Made by a program: the position numbers and the translations under genes. Of a stretch of DNA of 64,000 bases, positions 37,543 through 46,747 are shown piece after piece. This DNA comes from Chitinophaga rhizophila. GTDB lineage: Bacteria > Bacteroidota > Bacteroidia > Chitinophagales > Chitinophagaceae. The DNA lies in contig NZ_JAICCF010000004.1 in the NCBI RefSeq assembly GCF_019492185.1, positions 372,001 through 436,000 on the forward strand, read 5' to 3'. Each line of letters starts with the position of its first letter. Positions within the stretch are counted from its first letter, which is position 1. Under the pieces are notes generated by a model, which saw only the letters and a program-made list of their open reading frames with translations, was not told where the DNA came from and did no database searches.

Positions 37543-38169
37543 ATGCCTAATATACTTGTTGTAGATGATCAGGAGGTTGTCCGGTACGGCACGACACTCA
37601 TCCTGCAGAAGTCAATTGACGATGCGCAGGTTAGTGAGGCAGGCAGTTTTGAGGACACCCTGAAGATACTTTCTACTAAAAAATTTGATCTCGTCATCCT
37701 GGACATCGATATGCCAGGAGGAAATAATCACCAGATGCTGGACGTGATTCGTCTGCGCCATCCGGATATCAGAATACTGATATTCTCTAGCTATGATGAG
37801 CAGATCTTCGGATGGCGTTATCTCGAAGCTGGTGCTGACGGGTTCCTATCCAAGAAAACAGGCATTGAAGAGATCAAAAATGCAGCTAAGACACTGCTAC
37901 GGGACGAGAAGTACCTGAGCCCTACCCTTAAGCAAACATTGCTTAACAACTTTACAAATAAAAAGACTGCGACAAATCCCATCCAGCGCTTATCCAGCCG
38001 TGAGAACAATATCATGCAGCTGCTGATCAAAGGTTCCAGCGTAGCAGAAATCGCTGATAAACTCAGCCTACAAATTTCTACTGTCAGCACATATAAGAAG
38101 AGAATCTTTGAAAAATTACAAGTCTCCAACGTCATTGAAATGATAGAAAAAGTACAGCTCTATTCATAA
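37543..38169 (+). CDS. LuxR/NarL-type response regulator
   Basis: The 208-residue protein has a receiver domain (about 1-120: ILVVDDQE, phosphoacceptor Asp54 in VILDIDMPGG, Lys in GFLSKKTG) and a C-terminal LuxR helix-turn-helix (about 145-205: LSSRENNIMQLLIKGSS, then ISTVSTYKKRIFEKL). ATG 37543 was preferred to TTG 37534. It is divergent from the adhesin gene across about 250 bp, so it may control adhesin and porV. No kinase is adjacent; the two kinases in this window are at least 29 kb away. Confidence 0.93.
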   Translation: MPNILVVDDQEVVRYGTTLILQKSIDDAQVSEAGSFEDTLKILSTKKFDLVILDIDMPGGNNHQMLDVIRLRHPDIRILIFSSYDEQIFGWRYLEAGADGFLSKKTGIEEIKNAAKTLLRDEKYLSPTLKQTLLNNFTNKKTATNPIQRLSSRENNIMQLLIKGSSVAEIADKLSLQISTVSTYKKRIFEKLQVSNVIEMIEKVQLYS

Positions 38170-38279
38170 TCACCCTTTGACATTATTAAAAAAAGTTATT
38201 ATATTGAACCCCTGATTACAACTAAGATCTTTTGAAGTAAGCATTATTAAGCATTAATCATTATTCCGACCACAACCCT

Positions 38280-39464
38280 ATGAAACGACTACTTGTTATC
38301 GTTGCAGGCATTGCTGCAACCACTCATTCCATGGCGCAGGAAAAACGCGGCCCCTTCCAGTTAGATGGCACTATTGCCGGAAAAAACAGTGGCTATGTAC
38401 ACATCCGCTACGGCAACGGATTCCATATGGAAGACAGCTGTGCTATCAAAAACGGCAGCTTCTCTTTCAAAGGTATGCTCAGTGAACCTGTTATGGCTAC
38501 GCTTAGCGGTGATGGCGAAGACGGATTCGATTTTTATCTGGATCCAGGACAGGTAACTGTCAATGTCAAATCGCCAACCTTCAAAGAAGGTACAGTTACC
38601 GGCTCGGCGACGCAGCAGGAATACCAGGAACTACTAAGTGCCCGTGCCAGCGTACTACAGGAAATGGCTCCAATCAATCAGTCATTGGAAGACGCTAATA
38701 AGCAGTACCTCAGCGCTATTCAGGCCAGGAAATCAGATGCGGAACTCAACGCGCTAAAATCCAAAGCCGATGTAGCTAAAGGCAGGCTGCTGCCATTGGA
38801 AGAACGGTCCCGCGAGGTCAGCTACGATTTCTTCCGCTCTCACCCAACTTCCTATGTTACCGCCGCAGAACTCCGGTTCTTTGCCAGCTACCTGAAGCCT
38901 GCTGAACTGAAAAGTTATATCGGGAAAATGGCACCCTTCCTCCAGACAAGCATCTACGGACAGGAGCTAACTGATATGCTCGAAAAGCTGCAGAACGGCA
39001 TTCCGGGCACACAGGCACAATTATTCAGCCAGCCTGACATCAATGGTAAAACGCTTACGCTCCTGGACTTCCGTGGTAAATACTTACTGCTCGACTTCTG
39101 GGGCAGCTGGTGCCTTCCCTGCCGTAAAAACAACATACACCTTAAAGAGGTCTATGCCCGTTACAAAGACAAAGGTTTGACCATTCTTGGCGTTGCAGAC
39201 AATGACGGTAAAACGGAAGACTGGAAAAAGGCCATTGACAAAGATGGTATTGGTATCTGGAATCATATTCTCCGCGGACTGGACCCCGTCAAGTTCAAAG
39301 AAGATGGTAAACCTCAACCTGGTGATGTCTATAGCATGTACGGCGTACACACCGTACCTACTCAGATACTTATCAACCCGGAAGGCCTCATCGTAGCAAG
39401 ATTCGGCAGCGGCGGAGACAATTATGACCTGCTGGATACAAAACTGGCAGAAATATTACGCTGA
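38280..39464 (+). CDS. TlpA-like thioredoxin with N-terminal DUF4369
   Basis: The 394-residue protein has a signal peptide (ending SMAQ), a DUF4369 domain (about 25-120: GPFQLDGTIAGKNSGYVHI, then SFSFKGML), a helical linker, and a thioredoxin-fold domain with the active-site WCLPC (Cys278 and Cys281). The cis-Pro loop is in VHTVPTQILI. Such periplasmic proteins act as disulfide reductases or in cytochrome maturation; DUF4369-TlpA fusions are typical of Bacteroidota and often lie near Sus-type loci. It follows the response regulator by 110 bp. Confidence 0.92.
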   Translation: MKRLLVIVAGIAATTHSMAQEKRGPFQLDGTIAGKNSGYVHIRYGNGFHMEDSCAIKNGSFSFKGMLSEPVMATLSGDGEDGFDFYLDPGQVTVNVKSPTFKEGTVTGSATQQEYQELLSARASVLQEMAPINQSLEDANKQYLSAIQARKSDAELNALKSKADVAKGRLLPLEERSREVSYDFFRSHPTSYVTAAELRFFASYLKPAELKSYIGKMAPFLQTSIYGQELTDMLEKLQNGIPGTQAQLFSQPDINGKTLTLLDFRGKYLLLDFWGSWCLPCRKNNIHLKEVYARYKDKGLTILGVADNDGKTEDWKKAIDKDGIGIWNHILRGLDPVKFKEDGKPQPGDVYSMYGVHTVPTQILINPEGLIVARFGSGGDNYDLLDTKLAEILR

Positions 39465-39504
39465 TGTACACCTCGTAACTGGTGGCCAGGACCCACTAAT
39501 TGCC

Positions 39505-39531
39505 AGTAATACTTCGCGATGAAGTATTACT
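39505..39531. terminator. Hairpin after the TlpA-like gene
   Basis: AGTAATACTTC (39505-39515) pairs with GAAGTATTACT (39521-39531) around GCGAT. There is no T-run, so termination activity is uncertain. Confidence 0.5.
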
Positions 39532-39670
39532 ACGTCTTGCTTACCGGGACCACCGTTACTCTTAATAATTGATTTTCAGTAACTGATTCATTCTATTCAA
39601 CGGATACTGCTGAAGAAGTTGGCATGATTAAGGTATAGGATCTAATACAAGCTGATCCTAAATATATCAT

Positions 39671-40747
39671 ATGCATTCCTCCAATAAGCAGTATCCGTTC
39701 TTTATAAAGGCGCCCCTTATTCTTGTCGGCCTTTACCTCTTCTTCTACATCCTTTTCCTGCTGAAAGATATTCTCGTGCCCTTTGCATTTGCAGGACTAG
39801 TCGCCATTTTATTAAATCCGCTATGTACCAGGTTTGAGCGATTCGGGATTCCCAAAGTGTGGGCAATTTCCCTCACACTACTAATCGCTGCCCTCGTACT
39901 GGCAGGTTTGTTTTACTTCCTATCTTCCCAGATCAGTCAGTTTGGGGAACTGATACCGACTCTTAAAGCACGTTCGCAGGAACTACTCGGGCAGCTACAG
40001 CAATGGGCAGCCGAGAAACTAGGCATTTCGATGCAGAAACAGACCGATATGCTCCATAAGCTTACGGATAATGGTCAACAATACCTCGGACATACGCTCG
40101 GCTCTATTTTCGGTATCCTCGGCGTCTTTTTCCTCTTACCGGTATATACCTTTCTGTTGTTACTGTATAAAGAACAGCTGGTCAAATTCGTCTATGAGAG
40201 CTTCGGCAATACACACCAGGAACATGTACAGGATGTGCTGCAATCAACTAAAGGAGCCATCCAGAGTTATATCGCCGGACTGCTCATAGAGACGGCTATC
40301 ATTGCGGTACTTAATTCTGTCGCCCTGCTGATCCTTGGTGTGAAATATGCAATACTCCTGGGTACAATCGGAGCAATTCTGAATCTGATACCGTATATCG
40401 GCGGACTGATAGCCATCGCCTTACCTGTAATGATTGCAACTGTCACGAATGATAACTTCACAACGCCATTGCTGATAGTAGGCGTTTATCTGCTCATACA
40501 GTTTATAGATAATCACCTTATTGTTCCTAAAGTAGTAGCTTCTAAAGTTTCCATCAACGCCTTAATTTCTATTGTGGTCGTACTGATGGGTGGCGCTTTG
40601 TGGGGCGTGAGCGGCATGTTTCTATCAATCCCGTTCGTGGCCATTCTAAAGATCATATTTGATCATATCGAAGGACTCAAACCCTGGGGCCGGCTACTTG
40701 GTGATAATAACCCAGGCAATCTCATCAAACCGGATAAAAACAAGTAG
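39671..40747 (+). CDS. AI-2E family transporter (PerM/TqsA-like)
   Basis: The 358-residue protein has about eight membrane segments and the AI-2E family pattern: paired N-terminal TMs, an amphipathic middle segment (ARSQELLGQLQQWAAEKLG), then GLLIETAIIAVLNSVALLILGV, the GAILNLIPYIGGLIAIALPV block, and QFIDNHLIVPKVV followed by LSIPFVAILKIIFDH. The family exports small solutes or signals and includes sodium/proton antiporter-like members; the AI-2 role holds only for some. Substrate unknown. Confidence 0.92.
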   Translation: MHSSNKQYPFFIKAPLILVGLYLFFYILFLLKDILVPFAFAGLVAILLNPLCTRFERFGIPKVWAISLTLLIAALVLAGLFYFLSSQISQFGELIPTLKARSQELLGQLQQWAAEKLGISMQKQTDMLHKLTDNGQQYLGHTLGSIFGILGVFFLLPVYTFLLLLYKEQLVKFVYESFGNTHQEHVQDVLQSTKGAIQSYIAGLLIETAIIAVLNSVALLILGVKYAILLGTIGAILNLIPYIGGLIAIALPVMIATVTNDNFTTPLLIVGVYLLIQFIDNHLIVPKVVASKVSINALISIVVVLMGGALWGVSGMFLSIPFVAILKIIFDHIEGLKPWGRLLGDNNPGNLIKPDKNK

Positions 40748-40789
40748 TAATTTTAACATCTTTCTGACACCATAGCAGGCTGAAATGGG

Positions 40790-40797
40790 TAAATTTG
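40790..40797 (+). promoter_or_regulatory. -7 element candidate for the 40828 gene
   Basis: TAAATTTG matches TAnnTTTG exactly, 30 bp before the start codon. A TTTCTG at 40761-40766 could be a poor -33 element. Confidence 0.4.
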
Positions 40798-40827
40798 TTT
40801 CAGTTTTATTAATAGCCTAAATGAAGT

Positions 40828-41115
40828 ATGCGTATGGAAACAACATTTCATATTTTACTGCATGTAAAGACTACTGATGGACATGAAACTTTTGGCAAGT
40901 TTGATCTTGGTGGTGACCGGGCTATGGCTGATTACATCTTCCGTCACCTCAAAGGAGACTCTGACGTAACCGATCAATGCGGCCTGTGCCTGGAGTTTAT
41001 TGAAATGCGCGATAATCTTCCATATAATGTCAGGATGCTGAGCTGCACCCTCGATCAGCTGGCAGAGAACTGCAGAGTTATTACTAAGGAAACTTTTAAA
41101 CGATTAGCTGTTTAA
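40828..41115 (+). CDS. Small conserved-looking hypothetical protein
   Basis: This 95-residue soluble protein begins METTFHILLHVKTTDG after a possible two-codon extension. It contains a beta-hairpin-like start, then a helix and a Cys-x-x-Cys (QCGLCLEF), and later SCTLDQLAENC. No family is recognised. The CxxC could bind metal or be redox-active, but it stands alone. It has its own promoter-like element and good coding character. Confidence 0.6.
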   Translation: MRMETTFHILLHVKTTDGHETFGKFDLGGDRAMADYIFRHLKGDSDVTDQCGLCLEFIEMRDNLPYNVRMLSCTLDQLAENCRVITKETFKRLAV

Positions 41116-41119
41116 CCCT

Positions 41120-41800
41120 CTACAACCGGCTGACTTTAAAGTTTCGGATTTCCTGCCTGGACCAGGTAGAACGGAATCCGAAATAACCCTCCCTCAATGG
41201 CTCCGGATCGTTATAGGTGAAGAACACGGTATTGTCAACAGCAAACGTTACCAACCCATTCTTCACTGTAATATCGATCTGATAATCTTTGTTGGCTGTC
41301 AGCAGGTGCATGGCATCCAGGTATTCCTGTAGAAGCGGCTTTTTTCCATTCCCGTCATATCTACGGAAACGGGTGGTCGTGTTCGTATTTCCACCCATGC
41401 CAACATAGTAAAGGCTCAGGGAATCATATTCCTCAAATACGCCGTTGCGTGTGAAGAGCTGACCATTCCGAGGATCAGTCGCCATCCAAAATACATTCAT
41501 GTCAGACAACCTATCGTTCACTTTTCCTTCCATCACTACCTTGCGGGTAAACGAGATGTGCAGGTTACCTTTCAGTTTCCGGTTCAGCCATACGGTCACC
41601 CCTCCTTTTGTATCAAGCACAAGGCGTCCATTGTAGGTGTATACGTAAGAATCTGGTGCAGGAGCCGTTTCAACAATCCATTTGCTGGTATCCAATGGCA
41701 GATCAAAGCTATCAGACAGGTATAGTCTGCCATGTGGTTGTCCGTTGGCTGTCAATAATATTCCACCTAACAATATCATCAGAAGGGTCAGTCTCTTCAT
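41120..41800 (-). CDS. Secreted DUF6250-like concanavalin-fold protein
   Basis: The 226-residue protein has a signal peptide (ending TANGQ) and an all-beta domain typical of DUF6250: LYLSDSFDLPLDTSKWIVE, then MNVFWMATDPR, then YYVGMGGNTNTTTRFRRYDG, then YFGFRSTWSRQEIRNF. Such proteins are usually found with pectin or rhamnogalacturonan lyases and probably bind or trim that glycan. Its start lies 2 bp after the stop of the lyase-like gene on the same strand, so the two form an operon. Confidence 0.85.
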   Translation of the reverse strand: MKRLTLLMILLGGILLTANGQPHGRLYLSDSFDLPLDTSKWIVETAPAPDSYVYTYNGRLVLDTKGGVTVWLNRKLKGNLHISFTRKVVMEGKVNDRLSDMNVFWMATDPRNGQLFTRNGVFEEYDSLSLYYVGMGGNTNTTTRFRRYDGNGKKPLLQEYLDAMHLLTANKDYQIDITVKNGLVTFAVDNTVFFTYNDPEPLREGYFGFRSTWSRQEIRNFKVSRL

Positions 41801-41802
41801 CT

Positions 41803-44529
41803 TTATTTCTCCGGATAATCTTCGTTAATGTAATCCAGCAAAGCGATAGCGGTCAATCCCCATTGTGCAACTGCATTAGTGGACATGGCATTCGCTTCCG
41901 TTACGGTATTCAGTACCTGCGGACCTCTAAGGATATGGACATCCTGAGACAGGTTCCGTATTCCTGCTTCCCCGCCAAGAAACTCTTCCCAGGCACGTCT
42001 TGCCAGTCGTTTATCATTCTTGCGGATAGCTGCAAATGCGGTAAGCCTTGCATGTCCCTGTTTGAGATTAAGTTTACCGAGCGGTCTGCCCACACCAGCT
42101 ATTTGCTCTTCTTCAGATGCGTTATAATATTCACAGTATTGCAGCCATGCCTTCTCAAAAGCAGGCATATCCACCAGACCAATCAACTCCGCACATATTT
42201 CCGGCAAACCGAATGCAGCACTGAGGTGGGATACAGAAAACTGTTCCTGTGGTGCGCGTTGAAACTTACCTGTAGACAGTTCCATTTGTGCGCTGGAAGT
42301 AAAGAAGCCATGGGGTTGAGCGGCGATTGTCTGCATACTGTTCAGCAGCCGGTCTTTTGCCGTTTTATCGCCTGTACGTTCCCATTCAGTCAACCAGGCT
42401 CCTGCAAGTGATCCCCAGTCTGTGCCGAATGACACACCGGCATATTTGCCGTCTGGATCACCCTTCTGCTGACCAATTTTACGGCCAGGTACAATTGTAC
42501 GGAGGGTAGCGGCCGCATCAAGCTGTTCACGCATCAGGTCTCCGACCCTTTCGTCGGCGGTAAGGTAATAGTAGAATCTACGGTTTGTAACTGTAGAGAT
42601 CCTTAATTGCTTAGCGCTGCATCCCCAATGTTGCACATTATGCCGGGAGCCTAAGGGTGCAAACGGACCTATATGGTGCACGTCTACTTCGCCCGTATGC
42701 CTGGTCATAGCCTCCGCCATACGGAAAGCGTCTTTACGACCTGTGTGGAGGTAATAGTACCAGAGCCAGAGATCTGTGGAGAGCTCAGAATTATCCCAGG
42801 CAAATCCCCCGACATCATATCGCCACACATGCCTGTCGGTATCATAGGAATGCATGACGTCTCCGTAATTCCAGTAGCCGTACCAATGCTGTTCATCTAT
42901 CTGCCGGTTATAATGATCGAAGTAGAAGTCCAGCTGATCCTGTATTTTTTTCTTTCCCGGGGAAGGCGTCTGAGTCCCCATCCAGTTGCCACCAAACACA
43001 CCTGCGGTTTGCCACTGTTTCGTATCAAAGGTGATAGTAGCAGGATCCTGTATATAAGCGGCGATAGCACTTAGTTGTTCGTTAGAGGGTGTTGCTGCCA
43101 ATACCCATATCTGTGCTTCGGAAGTGCGTGCTACGCCAAACGGGGTACCGAAGCCCGGCTCATAATCTTCATAAGTGATTTCCAGGCCTTCCCGCTGTTT
43201 CTCAAAAGTATCTTGCCCCATGCCATCGTGGTAGAAGCGCAGGTCCATCGGTGCAGCTTTCGGTGCCCAGAACCAGAGAGTGATATGCCCTTGATCTGTT
43301 TGTGCCTGACGGATATCCAGCTGTGCAGGATGACTCTGCCAGAAGTTCCGGATGCCAAATGCAAGTCCGCCGACGTGCGTACCGACATATGCCGTCCCTG
43401 CGGATCTGCGTCCATAGGCAGCCTGTATCCAGCCAAATCCTTCACGCGTCCGCTTTTGTATCTCAAATGCGTCTGGCGTGGGTTGAAACAAGGTATAATC
43501 ACCGAAGGCAGGAATATACTGCAGACGTTTACTGACAACGTCTGGTAGTGTACCTTTGATTTCTTCTCCGTTCACCTGTGCCGTTCTTACTGCTGCTCCG
43601 GGGTCTCGGCGCAGACCAGTCAGTCCTTTCACAGCTTCTGCAAATACACCTTTTTCATCGCCGGCGAAACGGATATGCCGGTTGTATAGCTCACCGCTCA
43701 GGGGCACTGAGAATCTGATGCCCAGTCCACGGATAAAATCCTTTTGTTCATCACCATCAAAAACGATTGTATGCATGATGCGTACAGACTCCGCGCCTTC
43801 ATAAAAATACAGACGTATAGTGAAAGGCAGCCATGCTCTTTGTTTATCATTGAGATGCTTTCCCTCTATTTTAACTACCGCGCGAACGGGGCCTTGTTGC
43901 TCTAATACAACACTTGTTATATTGCTCTGAAAAGTATCGTGTTGCGGGGATAACCCATTACCTTCATCTGGTTGATCCTGGGTAAGCAATATGAGTTTAC
44001 CATCTTTGGCAATAATGCTATCTTTTCTTTTTATAGACCGGATAATTGCTACGCCTGTCTTTCCGATTTCACACTGTATAATGCCAGTGTCTATCGATAT
44101 GCTGTCTGCCTGCTCACGTACTTTCAACGCGCCCTTTGCAGGAGTGCCCTTAGCAGGAGTTAACTGAAAGGAGGTGGTGTTATTCACATGCCTTGCACCT
44201 ATTGCATGCGCGCTCCACTTGATCGAACCATCAGGCCAGGAAGCCAGTGTCCAGGACTGAAGTTGAATGTTTTCGCCATCCGGCGTGGTGAGCACGAACC
44301 CTGCATCTTTCTTTACCGTGCCTTTAGGCCAGGGCACACCCCATGTAGCTCCGGCATTGATGGAGGGCGCTTTTCCACCCAGCCAGTGCAGATTAGCTGC
44401 TGATGGCGGTGTGAATGCGGATGCTGCCCCGCCGAAAGCAGGCAGTGATGATATAACGGGCCAACCGGCGGTTAACAACCCAGCGTTTTTAACAAATGTG
44501 CGTCGGGATAGGTTTGTCTTGTCTTGCAT
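41803..44529 (-). CDS. Exo-rhamnogalacturonan lyase-like protein (PL26 / YetA-PcRGLX type)
   Basis: The 908-residue protein starts with a Tat-type signal (NLSRRTFVKNAGLLTAG). The N-terminal beta-rich region (LHWLGGKAPSINAGATWGVPWPKG, then TLASWPDGSIKWSAHAIG) and the long (alpha/alpha)-barrel half (WYGYWNYGDVMHSYD, then YDVGGFAWDNSELSTDLWLW, then MTRHTGEVDVHHIGPFAPLG) match the YetA/PcRGLX family, which cleaves rhamnogalacturonan I from chain ends. Catalytic Lys/Tyr and His residues cannot be fixed by eye. It is co-transcribed with the DUF6250-like gene, indicating pectin use; no transporter for the products is adjacent. Confidence 0.85.
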   Translation of the reverse strand: MQDKTNLSRRTFVKNAGLLTAGWPVISSLPAFGGAASAFTPPSAANLHWLGGKAPSINAGATWGVPWPKGTVKKDAGFVLTTPDGENIQLQSWTLASWPDGSIKWSAHAIGARHVNNTTSFQLTPAKGTPAKGALKVREQADSISIDTGIIQCEIGKTGVAIIRSIKRKDSIIAKDGKLILLTQDQPDEGNGLSPQHDTFQSNITSVVLEQQGPVRAVVKIEGKHLNDKQRAWLPFTIRLYFYEGAESVRIMHTIVFDGDEQKDFIRGLGIRFSVPLSGELYNRHIRFAGDEKGVFAEAVKGLTGLRRDPGAAVRTAQVNGEEIKGTLPDVVSKRLQYIPAFGDYTLFQPTPDAFEIQKRTREGFGWIQAAYGRRSAGTAYVGTHVGGLAFGIRNFWQSHPAQLDIRQAQTDQGHITLWFWAPKAAPMDLRFYHDGMGQDTFEKQREGLEITYEDYEPGFGTPFGVARTSEAQIWVLAATPSNEQLSAIAAYIQDPATITFDTKQWQTAGVFGGNWMGTQTPSPGKKKIQDQLDFYFDHYNRQIDEQHWYGYWNYGDVMHSYDTDRHVWRYDVGGFAWDNSELSTDLWLWYYYLHTGRKDAFRMAEAMTRHTGEVDVHHIGPFAPLGSRHNVQHWGCSAKQLRISTVTNRRFYYYLTADERVGDLMREQLDAAATLRTIVPGRKIGQQKGDPDGKYAGVSFGTDWGSLAGAWLTEWERTGDKTAKDRLLNSMQTIAAQPHGFFTSSAQMELSTGKFQRAPQEQFSVSHLSAAFGLPEICAELIGLVDMPAFEKAWLQYCEYYNASEEEQIAGVGRPLGKLNLKQGHARLTAFAAIRKNDKRLARRAWEEFLGGEAGIRNLSQDVHILRGPQVLNTVTEANAMSTNAVAQWGLTAIALLDYINEDYPEK

Positions 44530-44944
44530 GCCTTTTTTATTAGCGCTAATGATAGGATCAGCAGATCAATTTATTATGTCCGGCAAATCAGCGGACGGAT
44601 ATATAACTGCAGGAATTTAAATCATAACAGTTTTTCATCGTGGTTCAGTTATAGGTTTGCGCGTATCGCTTCACTTCTGAAAAGTAACTAAGTATGCCAG
44701 CATCACCCTATACTAGCGTTAAATTAATAAAAACGCGTCACATTGACACGAAATATTGCAATTAGCGACAAATAATTATTTAGGTATCTGAGTTATTGTT
44801 AATCCAAAAGGCTGATAAGCTGACCAATCACTATTGAAATTTAATAGTTCTTATCGTTCAACGCAGGAAAGCTCATTGATGTGGTGATGGTAAAGGGAGG
44901 ATGGATTATCGGTAAACGAATTTTGGCAAATGAGGCTAACTGTA
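44530..44944. other. Intergenic region upstream of the lyase operon
   Basis: About 415 bp of AT-rich sequence with no supported gene on either strand. It includes the leader and probably the promoter of the lyase operon, but no clear TAnnTTTG was found. Confidence 0.5.
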
Positions 44945-44989
44945 ATGTCCGATACCAATGTACATTACATGTATACCAATATCGGACAT
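44945..44989 (-). terminator. Hairpin at the 3' end of the 45017 gene
   Basis: ATGTCCGATA (44945-44954) pairs with TATCGGACAT (44980-44989); the 25-nt loop is itself partly self-complementary. It lies 27 bp after the lipoprotein stop codon on the minus strand. Confidence 0.55.
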
Positions 44990-45016
44990 CAGATCTATTT
45001 AAAGAAATATGATACT

Positions 45017-45523
45017 TTACATACTTTCCAATGCCTTTCTCAGTGAATCTTTTTCTTCCTCACTGACATTCTCATCTTCTACCATTTCTTCCATGAGTGA
45101 TCTGAAAGCAGCATCTTTTTTCGCCACCAGATACTCAAACTCCGGCGTACCGCTTACACTACCGTACTGACGGGCAGTAGCTGTCATTTCCTTGCGTGCG
45201 TCTTCCAGGAATTTCAACTGATTATCTTCAATCATACGCAGACGTTTTTTATATTGGTCATGCTGACTAAACATCTTGCTGAACAGCGGCCGAAGTGTTT
45301 CCTTTTCCAGATCCCAACGTATATACATTTTACGTTGTGCAACGTACCTGTAGTTGTCGCTTCCTTCAAATAATTCCGTTGCCAATGTTGCATCCGGGTC
45401 TTCTGAGCTCATATCTGATGTGGTGTCTACGATATCCGGTGCTGCTGCTGTCTCTACGTGCTTTGTGTCTGAACAGGCAGCTATCGTAACTAACATGGTT
45501 AGCGTGAGGATGATTCTTTTCAT
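45017..45523 (-). CDS. Putative lipoprotein, helical, function unknown
   Basis: The 168-residue protein has a lipoprotein signal with lipobox IAAC, an acidic Ser/Asp-rich linker, then an all-helical charged domain (LRPLFSKMFSQHDQYKKRL, then ARKEMTATARQYG, then EEMVEDENVSEEEKDSL). The domain hints at a periplasmic helical sensor or chaperone, but no family is recognised. The start was set at 45523 (MKRIILTL); 45532 is an alternative. Confidence 0.7.
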   Translation of the reverse strand: MKRIILTLTMLVTIAACSDTKHVETAAAPDIVDTTSDMSSEDPDATLATELFEGSDNYRYVAQRKMYIRWDLEKETLRPLFSKMFSQHDQYKKRLRMIEDNQLKFLEDARKEMTATARQYGSVSGTPEFEYLVAKKDAAFRSLMEEMVEDENVSEEEKDSLRKALESM

Positions 45524-45603
45524 GGGCTGCAAACATACGCAATTTCAAAATATGTTAGTCACATAATTTGAGAAATAACGTAACTTAAAGGAAACCAAAA
45601 CAT

Positions 45604-46173
45604 ATGAATATACATCGTATTTTATGGAAGGGTATTTACTACAACACACTGGAGTATCTTCATATCCAGTCAGGCACAACACATAAAATTGTCGGTAACA
45701 TTACTGGCATTGCAAATGAACAACCACTGCATGTACATTATGAAATACATACAAATTTGCAGTGGGAAATGCTCAGTGTTGATATTCAATTAACAGATCA
45801 TGTAGTAAAAAAACTACAATTCTCACGACAGGATAATCGATGGCATGATCAGCATGGAACTATTCATGCAATCTTTGATAACTGTGTTGATGTTGACATT
45901 TCACTGACACCTTTTACTAATACACTACCTATAAATCGTTTATCGCTCGCAGTAGGCGAATCAAGAGAAATTAATGTAGTTTATTTTGATCTACCTGCCA
46001 TGGATATGAAGCCTGTAAAACAACGGTATACAAGATTAAGTACACTCAGGTATAAATATGAAACATTATACTCCGGCTTTACTGCGGAAATAGAAGTGGA
46101 TGATCAGGGATTTGTAATTGATTATCCGGAAATATGGGAACGAGTGATCCAGGTGAGGCATATAGAGGAATAG
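45604..46173 (+). CDS. Putative glycolipid-binding (DUF1089-like) protein
   Basis: The 189-residue protein matches the DUF1089/PA1994-like beta-barrel fold, a putative glycolipid-binding family: ILWKGIYYNTLEYLHI, then LHVHYEIHTNLQWEMLSVDI, RWHDQHGTIHAIFDNCVDVDI, LPINRLSL, VVYFDLPAMDMKPVKQRY. Biochemical function is not established. The last 34 codons are copied almost exactly at 50137-50239, and the sequence just after the gene is copied at 50254-50515, marking this gene as one edge of the rearranged region. Confidence 0.85.
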   Translation: MNIHRILWKGIYYNTLEYLHIQSGTTHKIVGNITGIANEQPLHVHYEIHTNLQWEMLSVDIQLTDHVVKKLQFSRQDNRWHDQHGTIHAIFDNCVDVDISLTPFTNTLPINRLSLAVGESREINVVYFDLPAMDMKPVKQRYTRLSTLRYKYETLYSGFTAEIEVDDQGFVIDYPEIWERVIQVRHIEE

Positions 46174-46252
46174 CGGACAATACCTCCTCATGCCTCACGT
46201 AGTGATCACCCGGCGCACGTCGCTTCTGCACTACATCATTGAAATGACGCAG

Positions 46253-46514
46253 CCAGATATATCTGTGTAATTAAAAAACATTATGTCAAAGAGCTAACTT
46301 GACGAACCAGCATCAATAACCCTTTAATTTGTAATCTTATTCACAAGGATTAGTGTGCTGCTAATTCAATCAGTGACACAATATTAAAGTAATTGGTCTC
46401 ATGATTTTCCCCTTTGTCCATAGGACGCCGAAACGTGTGCATAGGACGCCGGGATATTTCGCAATAAATTAAATTACAACGCTTTACACAATAACAGACC
46501 TGGAGTTTCACAAT
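46253..46514. repeat. 262-bp repeat, copy 1 (copy 2 at 50254-50515)
   Basis: This non-coding block is nearly identical to 50254-50515. Both copies contain two spaced CATAGGACGCC motifs. In both places it follows the 3' end of the DUF1089-like gene, so gene end plus spacer were duplicated together. Confidence 0.92.
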
Positions 46515-46590
46515 GTACGAAACATGAAAACCCTCCTAGTGCCCCTTCGGCACCCAAATGCAGGATCATCAGCTTTACAACCGGCATTTA
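46515..46590 (+). pseudogene. 5' scrap of the YD-like lipoprotein gene
   Basis: This stretch matches the early part of the intact gene at 50664 (about 50709-50780: TACGAAACATG, then CCTTCGGCACCC, then ATCATCAGC), but its start codon and all sequence after about 76 bp are missing. It ends at the hairpin 46629-46688. A second truncated copy lies at 55391. Confidence 0.75.
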
Positions 46591-46628
46591 TACCAGTAAG
46601 GCTAACCGTTAAAATATTACTCTTATAG

Positions 46629-46688
46629 TACTTGACATGAATGAAAAAGCTTGGATTTTAAGCCAAGCTTTTTCATTCATGTCAAGTA
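46629..46688. terminator. 26-bp perfect hairpin at the edge of the toxin region
   Basis: Arms 46629-46654 and 46663-46688 pair perfectly around an 8-nt loop. An internal run of Ts follows on both strands (CTTTTTC), so it can end the minus-strand immunity transcript. Confidence 0.85.
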
Positions 46689-46747
46689 GCACCCAATGTC
46701 AATTAATTTGCCTCCATGTATTGGAGGCATTATTTCAAACCTATGAC

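Noticed and set aside
42900..44400. Several plus-strand ORFs antisense to the lyase gene
   Set aside because: The minus-strand frame is a complete, recognisable enzyme; these have no family features.
46400..46460. Two spaced CATAGGACGCC motifs, considered as a CRISPR-like or riboswitch element
   Set aside because: Only two units, 24 bp apart, and the block is explained as a duplicated intergenic spacer.
46629..46688. Long hairpin considered as a transposon terminal inverted repeat
   Set aside because: The arms are 8 bp apart, so they form a stem-loop and enclose no element; no target duplication seen.
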